The notes beneath the pieces are model-generated. The model saw only the letters and a program-made list of their open reading frames with translations. It had not been told where the DNA came from and made no database searches. From the NCBI GenBank assembly GCA_008828725.1, contig MEHQ01003153.1:274146-338145 (forward strand): DNA of 64,000 nucleotides, given 5' to 3'. Of this stretch, positions 32,966 through 44,182 are shown piece by piece. The stretch is from Saccharina japonica. Lineage: Eukaryota; Sar; Phaeophyceae; Laminariales; Laminariaceae. The stretch's first letter is position 1. The number at the start of each line of letters is the position of its first letter. The position numbers were made by a program, and so were the translations under genes.

Positions 32966-33639
32966 ATATATAATCTTGTGGACACTCTCTAGGATGGATT
33001 GATAGAGGTTTTGGCGACTGGCCTTTTGTCTATAGGTTGTCAATTAATTGAGGATACGTCAATTTTATCATCCAACCTCAAACTTGTGGATCCCGCCCCC
33101 AAACAAGGCCTCGCCATATCGCTTGAAACCCTCATGAACCAACCCACAAGCACACACAGTAATCATAGGCCAACAATTTACCGCCTTCTTCTATAATTAT
33201 ACAGTGTAGGCCCACGAATAATATATAACTTTGTAAGACGAAACTATGGCTCAGTGTTTGGAGAAGGCTATATATTGGTAAGAAATTGTCGACGGACGTG
33301 TATTGCTCAGCGGCGAGTGCTACCCTAAATCTTATAAAATGGTACATGGTCAAGATGATTCAACAAGTAGTCTTCATGTCTTCATACATATTATATTACA
33401 ATAATAGAAATTTAAAACGATTATAGGAGCTCGTATATATGTATTGTGAGAAAGTATAAACATCAAAACCGCTGAAAGTTTCATAAGAAGATCGACATTG
33501 AGGTCGATAGTAAGAATACCCTTTTGCATCAATGCACCCTTTCTCTTTGTTCAACGACTCTCGGTCAAATTTGACCCCACAACCACGACGGCAAATACGC
33601 TGAGAAATCCTCGCGGGCCAATGGTACCACAGGCACTCG

Positions 33640-33660
33640 CCCCCCCCCCCCCCCCCCCCC
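33640..33660. repeat. poly-C run (21 C)
   Basis: Twenty-one consecutive C residues; slippage here may affect assembly accuracy. Confidence 0.95.
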
Positions 33661-33683
33661 ACAACTACGTACAGCACATTAGT

Positions 33684-33815
33684 GTTGGATATCGTACCGA
33701 AACTTTCGACATTGTTATCGTTCGATAAAAAAAGTAGTTATCGAACCGAAATGTATTCGGTATTTCAATAACGATAATAATAACAGGATAAACGATAGCG
33801 ATAACGATAAAAAGC
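33684..33815 (-). repeat. GTTATCG-rich repeat tail
   Basis: TGTTGGATATCGTACCGAAA matches the complement of the right end of the 590-bp repeat (27586-27632). It is followed by ATAACGATAATAAT and GATAGCGATAACGATA words, the complement of the GTTATCG cluster there. Confidence 0.45.
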
Positions 33816-34049
33816 AAAACGGTCAACGCCTGTAAGGGGGATAGGGGGCACATCAACAAACTGCAATATGCGAGGACAATACCAGGACATAATACGCGTA
33901 AACCCATCAAATTTACCGCTTGATATATTGAAGATGTACACTTGGTATACCGCAGAACAGGATACCAAGAGCGAGAAGGAGCAATAATAGGAAAGGCAGG
34001 ATAAGCTTATCCCCGCACGATGCGTACCGTGGCATGTGCCGTTCCGGGG

Positions 34050-34050
<1 letters not shown>

Positions 34051-34083
<33 letters not shown>

Positions 34084-34088
34084 GCAGC
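34051..34088 (+). repeat. CAG triplet array
   Basis: GCAGCAGCAGCAACAGCAG-type tract of about 12 units. Confidence 0.9.
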
Positions 34089-34329
34089 CCTGAGGTGGAC
34101 GCCGAAGTGAAGCGTAGCACCCTCATCACCACCTACCTGCTCCTGTTGTCATGTTGTACCGTATATAGTACCAGTCTTGTAAAAAAATAATCAGTGCGCG
34201 CGTACAGAATACATAATAGGATTATGACAACCCTATGTTAGTGCGTTAGCGGAATTCCTAGTGGGTGTTGTATACTTAGGTACAGTAGTAGGTTGGTCGT
34301 GATATGGGGGGGGTATAGTTAATAGATTT

Positions 34330-34460
34330 ATCGAAAGAGGGAAAATAATATTTATTATCACTGAGAAATTCGGGAGTCGTTATACTGAAGTTAGCGTATA
34401 CCGCACCCACATTCTTGAACTAAAAATCCATCGTGGGCCTGTTTTCTTCGTTTTTAGTTA
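34330..34460. mobile_element. AATAAGAAA-family MITE copy
   Basis: AATTCGGGAGTCGTTATACTGAAG followed by an imperfect closing GGGCCTGTTTTCTTCG. The GGGAGTCGTTATACTGAA core is repeated exactly at about 34690-34720. Confidence 0.5.
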
Positions 34461-34619
34461 TTCACTGTATTTATATTGATTCTGGTACAGCAGTGGTGCT
34501 GATGGTGCTGCATTTACCAGTATATATAGGTTGTTGTGATCATGGGATACACAGATAAGTTTCACCTCGTGGTATAAATATATATTATGTGTTTAGCTCG
34601 TATTGAGAGGAGGATTAGA

Positions 34620-34795
34620 GCAGTGCGGAATGCCAGGTACCTGATAAGAAAACGGGCAATAAGAATGGCAGGCTTAGCTTTACAGGAGAACATAAAATTC
34701 GGGAGTCGTTATACTGAAACTATTGATAGTGTATAATACACCCATTATCAAATAAGAAATTAATACTGGGCCAGCGTTCCTGTTTCTTGTACATA
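34620..34795. mobile_element. AATAAGAAA-family MITE copy
   Basis: GGCAATAAGAATGGCAGGCT at the left and GTTCCTGTTTCTTGTACAT at the right are imperfect inverted ends. The interior holds TTCGGGAGTCGTTATACTGA and TATTGATAGTGTATAATACAC. Confidence 0.5.
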
Positions 34796-35904
34796 CATAT
34801 GGTCCATCCGGGACATTATTTCCATTCACGTTTTATACTATACCGAGTTTAACAAATAAAGCTGAACATTGAAAATTGTATATTCGTGATCGCAAAGACA
34901 AGACGAATCGATGCTGAGATTTTGAACGAAAACAAAATTTCACACTAATAACAAGTAATTATGCAACACAGCACCAAGGAAAAAAAACACCAAAACTGGC
35001 CAAAATTGGCCAAAATCAGCCGTTTTGGGATAAATCCTATACATCTCCTGGAATATTTATGTGATTGAAACCAAAAAAAAATCCCACCGACGTATTGACG
35101 AGACATGTTGCGGAAATGGTACACAAGACTTTTCATGCTGTATCATAGGGACGTACAGGCGGCACGTGTACGAGTAGTAATTTATGATCGAGGCACCTTC
35201 CACGACGGCACCAAGTGGGCGCCGCAGCAGCGGCCCGCCGTGACAGCCCAACGACACTCGTCCGTGCCACACTCCAGCCTACACCTTTTGAGCCTCGGTG
35301 TGCCGCGGTTAGTTGCCGTGTTTTGAGTAGCAGCGCTTTTGTCGGGTGTGCAGGGTACGGCTCTCGGTGGTGTGCCCACGAGGCCCAGTGCTTCGGGTGA
35401 AAGCTCGGTACGTTGTACGCCAATGAACAGAGAGCAAAAAAAATACCGCAAATTCCGGCCAAATCCTTACTTCTGAAAAGTATTTTCTTGTCGTTTTTTC
35501 AGAAAAATACCGCTAATTTTTACCGCGGGGGAATTTTTAGAAAGGTATTTTTCTAAAAAGTATTTTGCGCAAACACTCTACTATATTTTAAAAACAAACC
35601 CCGCTTCGGAAGGTCAAGAGGCGCCGATTGCCGTAGTTTAATTTGTCTTCGGAAAACTGTAACACCCATAGCTAAGCGAAGAAGCATTATGCGTTTTTTT
35701 AAGTTAAAGACGGAAGGAACATTTATTTTTTATTTTTTCACAGAACAAAAGATGCTGTGGACAACAAGCCGTATGCCGGTATCTTCAGATGTCGGAACAA
35801 CATATCACATCCTGAGAAAAGTGCACCTTGGTGCTGGGGAATTATTGGAATTTTCGGCCATGATCGACTATACGTCGTATACGAAAACAAAGACTACAAA
35901 TAAT
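34796..35904. other. intergenic, no gene seen
   Basis: AT-rich to 35100, then mixed. Overlapping frames at 35133-35462 have no known domain. GTATTTT...AAAATAC-type short inverted words lie at 35480-35570. Confidence 0.3.
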
Positions 35905-36150
35905 GGTGGATAGTGAGGTGTCACCATATACCCGGTGCCGTGGCAAACAGCACACAGCAGTGCCGACGTATTATACCAGGACACCGTAGCTGAAGCACTA
36001 ATTAGGAGCGTAGTTTGTACCTGGTATGTTTTATGTGGTGTCTTACCCGGTAGGCCCGTTAACCAAATACAGGGAAAATACACGGCAACCAACAAACAAA
36101 AACACACAGGAGTTTTCCGGGATTGGAACGTCCAGCCTCTGAAGCACAAG
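35905..36150 (-). repeat. dispersed ~240-bp repeat, copy 2
   Basis: Direct counterpart of 24895-25135, with matching ACCCGGTGCC, ACCCGGTAGGCCCG and TTTTCCGGGATTGGAAC blocks. Confidence 0.6.
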
Positions 36151-36254
36151 AAAAAGGAAAAGATTCTTAGATATGTTGAACTATCCGACTTATTATATAA
36201 ATATCTTGACCTATTAATAGACTGATGTGCATATACTATATCTGGTATATGGAA

Positions 36255-36335
36255 AACATATGACAGCTGTGTGATCGAGTATTTCGTCGAAACTCATATT
36301 TGCAAGCTGCGTGGGGCCTTTCGATCGCGCATGTT
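36255..36335 (-). repeat. SFDEIL dispersed motif, copy
   Basis: ACAGCTGTGTGATCGAGTAT, TTCGTCGAAACTCAT and TTTCGATCGCGC in the order seen in the other copies (37371, 37681, 41630, 41935, 49982). On the minus strand it reads LANMSFDEILDHTAV. Confidence 0.65.
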
Positions 36336-36404
36336 CGACTACTCGTAGACAGAGTTGACATTGAAAGGGATAATGTTTGGAAAAAAATAACATCACACGC
36401 CCCC

Positions 36405-36985
36405 CCCCGACGCGAGCACGGCCGAGGCTGTCCCCGTCAAAGCGCAAGCAAGGCGAGGCGCGAACAAAAAACAGCTCACCGATTGGTTTACCTGATTTGG
36501 AGCTGCTACTACTATATGTAGCTCGAAACTGACCCAAAGTCAGGCCCGAGAGACAAAATTCGATCGTTCACCGCCGACTGCAATCAAAATAATATATACC
36601 TGGCACCTGGTAGGTATGCGATCTTTGTGTGTGTAAGGAAAGCATGTGATGAAGCATGAGCACACACGGAACATGGTAAATGGCATGATAACTGGCACCC
36701 CATCACCGAGTACATTGCACAGCGCCGCATGATCTACGCAACTCGTGGTGGAGGCGTTGAGGCTTGAGATGCGAATATATCAGATCTCGTGTTGATCACG
36801 TGATAAGAAACATGCAAATGGGCGGGTGTGCGTTGCGGGGGCTTTGTCCATTATCGTTAACGTCATCGTTATTGATTTTTTGGGTTTTTCGGGTCGGCAC
36901 AATAATTATCGTTGTCGTTAACGACATCGTTATCGAGGTTATGTTGGCCTTATCGTACCGAAACGTTTTCGGTTTCGATTTACAG
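36405..36985. repeat. dispersed ~590-bp repeat, copy 2
   Basis: Direct counterpart of 27045-27635 at roughly 65-75% similarity by eye, ending in the same ACCGAAACGTTTTCGG element. Confidence 0.7.
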
Positions 36986-37370
36986 CACTATTAATACAGC
37001 AGCACCAGCAAATACAGCAGTAGTATCGGTTGCTTCCGCTTTTAAAGTCAATTACATCGCGCGCTGCATTTCATTGGCCTTCCCACATGGCATATTATCC
37101 ATTTCATTTTGTCATTACGTCACCTTCAGTAGCCTTCAGTACAATTCACCGCGAAACTTCACTACAGCAGTACTCCGATACGTACGTATACCCCGTAGGA
37201 ATAAAGGTCCCCACCAGCATATTGTATACCAACGTCCCGAGTTGGTATCGATCCTCTGTACAAATAAATAATGCACACTATAAAAAACCCAAATCACTCA
37301 TTAATTAAAAATTCATCCGGGTGCTTTTATGCTGTACTCCATAACCTGTCCTCACACACCTCTTCTTATT

Positions 37371-37430
37371 ACACTCAGCTAGCAAAGATGAGCTTCGACG
37401 AAATCCTCGAGCTCACAGCTGTTTTTTTTT
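37371..37430 (+). repeat. SFDEIL dispersed motif, copy
   Basis: ACACTCAGCTAGCAAAGATG, then AGCTTCGACGAAATCCTCG and AGCTCACAGCTG, followed by a long T-run. It reads LAKMSFDEILELTAV. Confidence 0.75.
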
Positions 37431-37664
37431 TTTTTTTAATATACCATACATAGCTACAAATCGTAGACCCACTCTATTACGTCAACTCGTCGGAACACTT
37501 TATTTAGTATACCTGGTACGTTTATTTCAGACTGTTTAATTTAAATTTAATTTGATTTACTTTTCTCCCCCCACAAATAGACCACATTTCTGCATTCTAC
37601 AGCCTCAGATTGTGTCCCCCTCATACGGGATGTACATCCTACAGAGGCCATATAAAATCCGTAA

Positions 37665-37740
37665 GTACGCGCGATCGAAGCATTACACTCAGCTAGCAAA
37701 TATGAGCTTCGACGAAATCCTCGAGCTCACAGCTATGTTT
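37665..37740 (+). repeat. SFDEIL dispersed motif, copy
   Basis: Second copy in the left arm, preceded by CGCGCGATCGAAGCATTAC and followed by a T-run. It reads LANMSFDEILELTAM. Confidence 0.75.
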
Positions 37741-38219
37741 TTTTTATTTTTTTAATATACTACAAGGTTCCCCTTCGGGATGTTGGTCACTTGAAATCCC
37801 GGGGGTGTCGCAAGTTGAAAATGATCGCACATGCTTCATAATTCCCTTTTTGGAGCAAACCTTGACATAGACTGCTGTATTGTTAAAGGAAAAAGTAGTA
37901 GCGACGGCCATTCCTAACGAAATTATTGTGACGAGATGATATCGTATCTGAGGTTCAGTGAGCTCCCGGTGTTAAGAAACTTCAGTTTGGTGTCCAGGCT
38001 CACCGACTTATTTTGTTTCCGAAGTCGATCTAACTATTTTGTGTAGGCTTTAAAGTCGACCCCACAGTGGTGAGCTGTGTTTCTAAACCAACGTGTTCTA
38101 TTGTTCGTGCCAATCTCAGCTCATTTTTCTTGGCACATCCTTATTATTAATACGCTTCGGTGGTGGTGTGGTGGTGATGATGTCGTTTCGGATCTTCAGG
38201 ACTATGCCGGTTTCGGTAT

Positions 38220-38470
38220 GCCCCGCGGGAGACCGGCTCTACCGCGCGCCACCCGACCCCGATCGGCCCGCACCACCCCCCGGCCGCCCCACGCGTCGGC
38301 CCTCGGCGACCCCGGCGAGAGAACGGGCCCCGGCCGAACTCGGCCAGAGGGGATCGGGGGAAGGCGGCCTCCCGGGGACGGCTCGCTCCGTCCCCTGGAA
38401 CGGGGCGGACCGCGGAGGGGAGGGGTTCCCAGCGATTCGGAGGGCTTTGCGGCCCGGGGTCAAAATCCTA
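38220..38470. other. GC-rich island in left arm
   Basis: About 75% G+C, in sharp contrast with AT-rich flanks, with GC-rich dyads such as CCCGGGGACG/CGTCCCC. It is conserved in the opposite arm (40890-41145). Indels break every long frame, so conservation is not at protein level. It does not match rRNA that I recognise. Confidence 0.6.
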
Positions 38471-38740
38471 CACTAATTGCAAGATAAACAATCTCCATAC
38501 TAAAATCAAGTAATTGTTTTTTTCAAAGAGTCCCCCAGATGTGAAAATATGGATCTCAGAACTTCGGTCAGAATCGAAATCGGCCCATAACTTCGCGACT
38601 TAGCGGCTTTTACACTAATTTCAAGATAAAAAGCCCAGACGTAAAAAAATCGACCAAAAAATAAAAAAAAAGGCCACTGCTGTACGTACAAGGGCTGCGC
38701 ATCCATGCCGGCGTTTTGTTTGTGTCCGCTGTACGTACGT

Positions 38741-39160
38741 ACGACGTACGTGCTGCTACTTTCTGGACTGCTGCTGTTGTTGCTATTGCTGCTGTAGTAT
38801 GGGTTATATAAGGACTACTACTATTGCTGTACGTACTGGTGCTGCTGTATACTGATTTCTACTCTGCTGTTGTTGTAGTTGTTATTATTGTGGGTGGGTG
38901 GATCGGTTGGTGGTGTGTGTCGATCGGTTGGTGCGTACGTACGTGGTTGGGTACGAGTCCTACGTGCTGCCATTTTCTGGACTGCTGCTGTTGTTGTTGC
39001 TGCTGTAGATGGGTTTATAGCTACTACTATATGCTGTACGACTGGTGCTGCTGTATACTGATTTCACTGCTTTTGTGTAGTTGTATTGTGGGTGGGTGGA
39101 TCGGTTGGTGCGTGTGTGTGTCATCGGTTGGTGCGTACGTACGTGTTGGGTGGGTGGGTC
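38741..39160 (+). repeat. ~200-230-bp tandem duplication within arm
   Basis: TTTCTGGACTGCTGCTGTTG...GTATACTGATTTC...GGGTGGGTGGATCGGTTGGTG occurs twice. The opposite arm has about 2.5 units (40170-40600), so copy number has changed since the arms formed. Confidence 0.7.
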
Positions 39161-39250
39161 GGTGGTTGGGTGGTTGGGTGTGAGTGAGTGGATGTCGGTA
39201 AGTACGTGAGAGTGGGTGGGTGGGTGTTGGTAGATGGGTGTCGGTGGGTC
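39090..39250 (+). repeat. GGGT-rich, G-quadruplex-prone stretch
   Basis: Many GGGTGGGTGGGT-type runs, with the complementary CCCA runs in the other arm at about 40055-40135. Confidence 0.65.
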
Positions 39251-39363
39251 GGTTGATACGTGGTTGACTGCTTGTGTGGATCGTGACCCAGTTCTTATTT
39301 TGTATTTTTGTTTCTGTCCGCTATTATACCGGCCCCGCCCTGGCATGGTTCGGGGTACCACTA

Positions 39364-39933
39364 CTGTAGTAAGTTAATAAACTACAGGTACCCACTACTA
39401 CTGTATTAGTGTTGAATGGTGATTTGTTATGTCGAGTAGATTCACGAAGAACAACTCGTTAATCTTGACGCCATTTTGTGATTTGACCTAAAAAAAGCGA
39501 AATCACGATGTGCGCCAATTTCTTTTTCGTGGCTTTACTCGTATAATACTGTTTAGTAGTATATGCGCCTGATAAAAAGGAACTTTGTGTATAATCCACG
39601 CCACCCAACGGTGTATCTAAATACCGGTACACTACAGTAGTAACCATTTGAGAAGGTGCTAAGTTTCGTAGACATTCATCTTGGCAAACTTTAAAAGGCT
39701 TGGTGTGATACTTGGATCATACTGGTATATTGTAGCCTTGTCTATGATCAAGGTTGTTCGAGGATGGTGTCACCCAGTAAGGTCCTAAGGCTTGCCTCAG
39801 ATTTATTTTTTGGTGGGCGGGTCTATACTGCTGTTGTTACGCGTTTTTGGGAGCTCCCAACACTAAAACCAGTATAGTAGGTCGACACTGCCGTCCGTCA
39901 TGGGCTAGTCTACACTGCCGTATTCTATTGTAC
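39364..39933. other. spacer of giant inverted repeat
   Basis: 570 bp unique between the arms. Contains CAGTAGTAACCATTTGAGAA at ~39634, also found at 29871 beside the 179-bp MITE and before the hairpin. No gene. Confidence 0.6.
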
Positions 39934-40889
39934 TAGTGGTACCCCGAACCATGCCAGGGCGGGGCCGGTATAGTAGCGGACAGAAACAAAAATACAAGAT
40001 AAGAACTGGGTCACGATCCACACACACACGCAGTCAACGACGTATCAACCGACCCACCGACACCCACCCACCCACTCTCGCGTACTTACCGACATCCACT
40101 CACTCACACCCACCCACCCAACCACCGACCCACCCCTCAACCACGTACGTACGCACCAACCGATCGACACACATACGCACCAACCGATCCACCCACCCTC
40201 AGTAACAACTACAGCAGTACAATAGCAGCAGAGTGAAATCAGTATACAGCAGCACCAGTACGTACAGCAAATATTATAGTACGTAGTAGTCCTTATATAT
40301 CCCATCTACAGCAGCAATAATAGCAACAACAGCAGCAGTCCAGAAAGTAGCAGCACGTAGGACTCGTACCCAACCGCGTACGTACGCACCAACCGATCGA
40401 CACACACATGCACCAACCGATCCACCCACCCACAGCAACAACTGCAACAACAGCAGAGTGGATTCAGTATACAGCAGCACCAGTACGTACAGCAATAGTA
40501 GTAGTCCTTATATAACCCATCTACATCAGCAATAGTAGCAACAACAGCAGCAGTCCAGAACGTAGCAGCACGTAGGACTCGTACGTACGTATAGCGGACA
40601 CAAACGAAACGCAAACGAAACGCCGGCATGGATGCGCAGCCCTGGTACGTACAGAAGTGTCTTTATATTCTTTTTTTTGGTCGATTTTTTGGGTCTGGGC
40701 TTTTTTATCTTGAAATTAATGTAAAAGCCGCGAAGTCGCGACGTTATGGGCCGATTTCGATTCTGACCGAAGTTCTGGAGATTCATATTTTCACATCTGG
40801 CGGACTCTTTAAAAACAAAATTACGCGATTTTAGTCCGGAGACTTGAATTTAGTATGGAGATTTTTATCTCGAAATAAGTATGGATTTT

Positions 40890-41145
40890 GGACACGGGCC
40901 GCAAAGACCTCCGAATGCGCTGGGAACCCCTTCCCTCCCGCGGATCCGCCCCGTTCCAGGGGACGGAGCGAGCAGTCCCCGGGAGGCCGCGTTCCCCCGA
41001 TCCCCTCTGGCCGAGTTCGGCGTCGAGGCCTGTTCTCTCGCCGGGGTCGCTGAGGGCCGACGCGTGTGGCGGCCGGAGGGGTAGTGCGGTGCCGATCGGG
41101 GTCCGGTGGCGCGCGATAGAGCCGGTCTCCCGCGGGGCATACCGA
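40890..41145. other. GC-rich island in right arm
   Basis: Inverted counterpart of 38220-38470 with scattered indels and substitutions. Confidence 0.6.
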
Positions 41146-41629
41146 AACCGGCATGGTCCTGAAGATCCGAAACGACGTCATCGCCATCACCACTACCACC
41201 GAAGCGTATTAAATAATAAGGATGTGCCAAGAAAAATGAGCTCAGATTGGCACGGACAATAGAACACGTTGGTTTAGAAACACAGATCACCACTGACTGT
41301 GGGATCGACTTCAAATCCTACACAAAATAGTTAGATCGACTTCGGAAACAAAATAAGTCGTTGAGCCTGGACACCAAACTGAACTTTCATAACACCGGGA
41401 GCTCACTGTACCTCAGATACGATACCATCTTGTCACATTAATTCCGTTAGGAATGGCCGTCGCTACTACTTTTTCCTTTAAACAATACAGCTAGTCTATG
41501 TCGCGGTTTGACCCAAAAAGGGAATTATGAAGCATGTGCGATCTATTTTCAACTTGCGACACCCCCGGGATTTCAAGTGACCAACATCCCGAAGGGGAAC
41601 CTTGTAGTATATTAAAAAAAATTAAAAAA

Positions 41630-41705
41630 CAACAGCTGCGAGCTCGAGGATTTCGTCGAAGCTCATCTTTGCTAGCTGAGTGTAATACTTCGATCGCGCG
41701 TACTT
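41630..41705 (-). repeat. SFDEIL dispersed motif, copy
   Basis: AAACAACAGCTGCGAGCTCG, GATTTCGTCGAAGCTCATC and TGCTAGCTGAGTGTAATAC, the inverted partner of 37665-37740. Confidence 0.75.
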
Positions 41706-41934
41706 ACTTACGGATTTTATATGTCCTCATGTAGGATGTATGAGGGGGACACAATCTGAGGCTGTAGAATTTAGGAAGGGTGTATCTATGTGTGGGGGGA
41801 GAAATAATGGAAATTAAATTAAAATTGAACAGTCTAAAATAAACGTACCAGGTATCCTATAGTGTTCCGACGAGTTGACGTGATAGAGTGGGTCTACTAT
41901 TTGTAGCTATTTAAAAAAAACAAACAAGCAACAG

Positions 41935-41985
41935 CTGTGAGCTCGAGGGTTTCGTCGAAGATCATCTTTGCTAACTATGTATGGT
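41935..41985 (-). repeat. SFDEIL dispersed motif, copy
   Basis: CAACAGCTGTGAGCTCGAGG then TTTCGTCGAAGATCATC, the inverted partner of 37371-37430. Confidence 0.75.
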
Positions 41986-42065
41986 ATATTACCCAATTGC
42001 GAGACTAAGGCATGGGGCTATGTATGACTATATGTTTAAATGTGAATGGGGGTCGATGAAATTAA

Positions 42066-44090
42066 TTAATTAACTACTTGAGCTAGTGGGGATTGTTTGT
42101 GGACGCTTGCTTGGCTTTCTATAGTCGAGGAAAGCGGTCCGCCCTCGTAAGCTCCCCCGGCTCCTCCACTTCCCGGCTCTGGTTGGCCTTGAACTCCACC
42201 GCCCACACCTCCCCCGTCCCATTTCGGTTCGCCGCCGCCCACACTGCCCCCGCCCCAGTTCGATTCGCCGCCGCCCACACCGCCCCCGTCCCATTGCTGT
42301 ATGCCTCCACCCACATCGCCCCCAGCCAATTCGTCGCCGTGAATTACGAAGCCAGTTTGTTGCTGAGGCCAAGCTCCCGGTGGTGGTGGGGCACTGCTGT
42401 AGTACTCCCGAGGGGCCGGAAGGCCATGCGGCGGGGCCGCGACAATGTTTGCATGCATACGGGTGGGCGGGGCAGTACGACACTGCCTGGCCGTGTGGCC
42501 GTAGGCTCCACAAGTACCGCACGCCCCTGCGAAAGCATTCGGCGCTGTGCAAATCGCGGACTTGTGCCCGAGGGCACCACACCGATCGCACTTGTACACT
42601 TCCCCCATGGAAGCTCCTGGAGGCGGAGGGGACTCCGGCTGATACCACCCGATTCCGGTGTTGCCAACCCAACCAGTGCCCCCCGGCCTCTGCTGTTGCT
42701 GGCGGTGCTGCTGCGGCTGGGGTGGGTGCTGCTGCTGCTGAGGTGGGTGCTGCTGCTGGTAACTATGGCCTCCACCCCACGCTGCTGCTGTCTGCGCGTG
42801 CTGCCGCTGCTGTTGCGATGCGGCCGCGCCTCCAACTGTCGCTGCTGCTGCTGTGCTGCCCGATACTGCCGCTGTCTGCTGCTGCTGTCCGTCCATACTG
42901 CCGCTGCTGCTGCTGCTGCTGTGGCTGCGCTCCATACGGCCGCTGCTGCTGTCTGTGCTGGCCTGGCGCCTCCATACTGCCGTGTGCTGCTGCTGCTGCG
43001 CTGTCCCGCCTCCATCGCCGCTGCTGCTGCTGCTGCTGCCCTGCGCCTCCATACGGCCCTGGAAACCCCCACCAACGGCGAGGGCGTGGGGATCCACCAA
43101 CGGCGCTGCAGCCATCGGCACGACCGCCGCTAACTTCCGCTCCTCCAACTCCTTCGTCTTGCGGTTAGCGTGGGAGGTGCGGACGATTTCCTCCATCTCC
43201 GATCGCGTGATACCGGGCCGAAGCAGACTGGTGCGCTGCTCCACGTCGTAAAACTCGGACGGAAGACGACGGGTGAGTATGCGAGTAACCTCGCGGTCCG
43301 ACTTGCGAATACCCAATGCGGACAGCACATTGAGTTTCCCCTCGGCACGGGCGAAGAAGAGCTTGGGGTCCTCATCCCCCTGCATTCCAATATTCTCGAA
43401 CTCTTTTTCGAGATGATCCCTCTCGGCATCACCCTGCGGCTGATACCAAGCCATCACCGCCTTACACGCTCCCTCCACCGACCCAGCAGCATGCATACGT
43501 TCCTCAACAGGCTGTCCTTGCATAGCTGCCATGAGAAACTCCCATGCCTTCTCACATTTCTCGACTTTCTGCTGCCCATGGAGATAGATGGACCGGTTTC
43601 GCTCCTCCATTCCTCCCAAACCTCCGGCTATCCGAATGGGGTCGCTCGTGGGGTCAAGCGCCTCGATCAGACCCCGCGCCGACAAGTAAGTTTGGAACTT
43701 GTGTGACCACAGGTGCAGCTGGCTACGCCCATCGAACTTGGGCACTCGCATGCTATTTTGTGAAGACAAAATAAGCGCCGGGGGGGTCTGGTGACGGTAG
43801 CTTGGCTCCGGCACAGGGTGCCCAACACCTGCCTGCTGCATGGGCTGCCCGCTCCGCCCAGCGGTACCCCCCTGAGCCGCTGCCTCGGCGGATATCCTCA
43901 ACGCTCTCTCCGCCGACAACGCCGCGTCTCGCTCAGCCAACGTCGCGTCCCGCGCGTCCCACTCAGCCAACGTTGCCGTCAAGGTTGCGTCTCGCTCAGC
44001 GAACGTTGCCGCTAGCGTCGCGTCTCGCTCGGCCAAATTAAGAGACACTTCCGCAAGCTGCTGTCGAAGCAGCTCGGCCTCCTCTGCCAT
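42066..44090 (-). CDS. copia-type gag polyprotein, 674 aa
   Basis: Structural protein of a Ty1/copia-like element, expected to assemble particles and bind element RNA. From the ATG at 44090: a coiled-coil-like repeat of LAERDATL blocks (residues ~15-75), then a UBN2-type gag domain (~108-330, with MRVPKFDGRSQLHLWSHKF and the KAWEFLMAAM, MAWYQPQGDAERDHLEKEF helices). A Gln/Ser/Gly-rich stretch (~345-470) follows, then two intact CX2CX4HX4C knuckles (CDRCGALGHKSAIC near 499, CGTCGAYGHTARQC near 525). A tail of ~11-residue WDGGGVGGGE repeats (33-bp units, 42195-42330) ends the protein. No protease, integrase or RT follows. The frame is fully intact and unusually long for this window, suggesting recent activity or selection. 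Confidence 0.82.
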   Translation of the reverse strand: MAEEAELLRQQLAEVSLNLAERDATLAATFAERDATLTATLAEWDARDATLAERDAALSAERALRISAEAAAQGGTAGRSGQPMQQAGVGHPVPEPSYRHQTPPALILSSQNSMRVPKFDGRSQLHLWSHKFQTYLSARGLIEALDPTSDPIRIAGGLGGMEERNRSIYLHGQQKVEKCEKAWEFLMAAMQGQPVEERMHAAGSVEGACKAVMAWYQPQGDAERDHLEKEFENIGMQGDEDPKLFFARAEGKLNVLSALGIRKSDREVTRILTRRLPSEFYDVEQRTSLLRPGITRSEMEEIVRTSHANRKTKELEERKLAAVVPMAAAPLVDPHALAVGGGFQGRMEAQGSSSSSSGDGGGTAQQQQHTAVWRRQASTDSSSGRMERSHSSSSSSGSMDGQQQQTAAVSGSTAAAATVGGAAASQQQRQHAQTAAAWGGGHSYQQQHPPQQQQHPPQPQQHRQQQQRPGGTGWVGNTGIGWYQPESPPPPGASMGEVYKCDRCGALGHKSAICTAPNAFAGACGTCGAYGHTARQCRTAPPTRMHANIVAAPPHGLPAPREYYSSAPPPPGAWPQQQTGFVIHGDELAGGDVGGGIQQWDGGGVGGGESNWGGGSVGGGEPKWDGGGVGGGVQGQPEPGSGGAGGAYEGGPLSSTIESQASVHKQSPLAQVVN

Positions 44091-44182
44091 AACAACAACC
44101 CTTCAGCAAGCTCCGGGCCCGGAGGTTGTTGGAGTGCTATACTGTGCGAGAGGGGAGTGGTAAGCGAGAGCAGGCTTAGGAG
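44091..44182 (+). other. shared leader between divergent gag genes
   Basis: Only 92 bp separate the two ATGs. The palindrome CTCCGGGCCCGGAG lies at about 44119-44132. The plus-strand part (GTTGGAGTGCTATACTGTG) equals the leader of element A. Either a bidirectional leader or the scar of a head-to-head rearrangement. Confidence 0.6.

Larger units (their letters stand above)
32966..34329. other. intergenic with simple repeats
   Basis: No gene. Contains the poly-C tract (33640-33660), a GTTATCG-rich tail related to the 590-bp repeat (33684-33815), and a CAG tract (34051-34088). Confidence 0.4.
37257..39363 (+). repeat. left arm of giant inverted repeat
   Basis: About 2.1 kb, inverted relative to 39934-41990 plus 48349-48492. 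In order it holds: GTACAAATAAATAATGCACAC outer end, two SFDEIL motif copies, a T-rich stretch, a ~250-bp GC island (38220-38470), a ~200-bp tandem duplication (38741-39160) and a GGGT-rich stretch (39090-39250). Similarity to the other arm is high but with many substitutions and copy-number differences. No convincing conserved coding frame: frames through the GC island are not preserved between arms. Confidence 0.88.
39934..41990 (-). repeat. right arm of giant inverted repeat (inner part)
   Basis: Reverse complement of 37371-39363, with the GC island at 40890-41145 and SFDEIL copies at 41630 and 41935. Beyond about 41990 the match stops and resumes at 48349, so element B and flanking DNA were inserted here. 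Confidence 0.85.

Noticed and set aside
38077..38487. Arg/Pro/Gly-rich frame in the GC island as a gene, or the island as rRNA
   Set aside because: Indels between the two arm copies break the frame, and no rRNA signature sequence is recognisable.
42093..43133. Long plus-strand frames opposite the 674-codon gag
   Set aside because: Shadows of the minus-strand gene, dominated by CTG-derived Leu/Cys/Ala runs.
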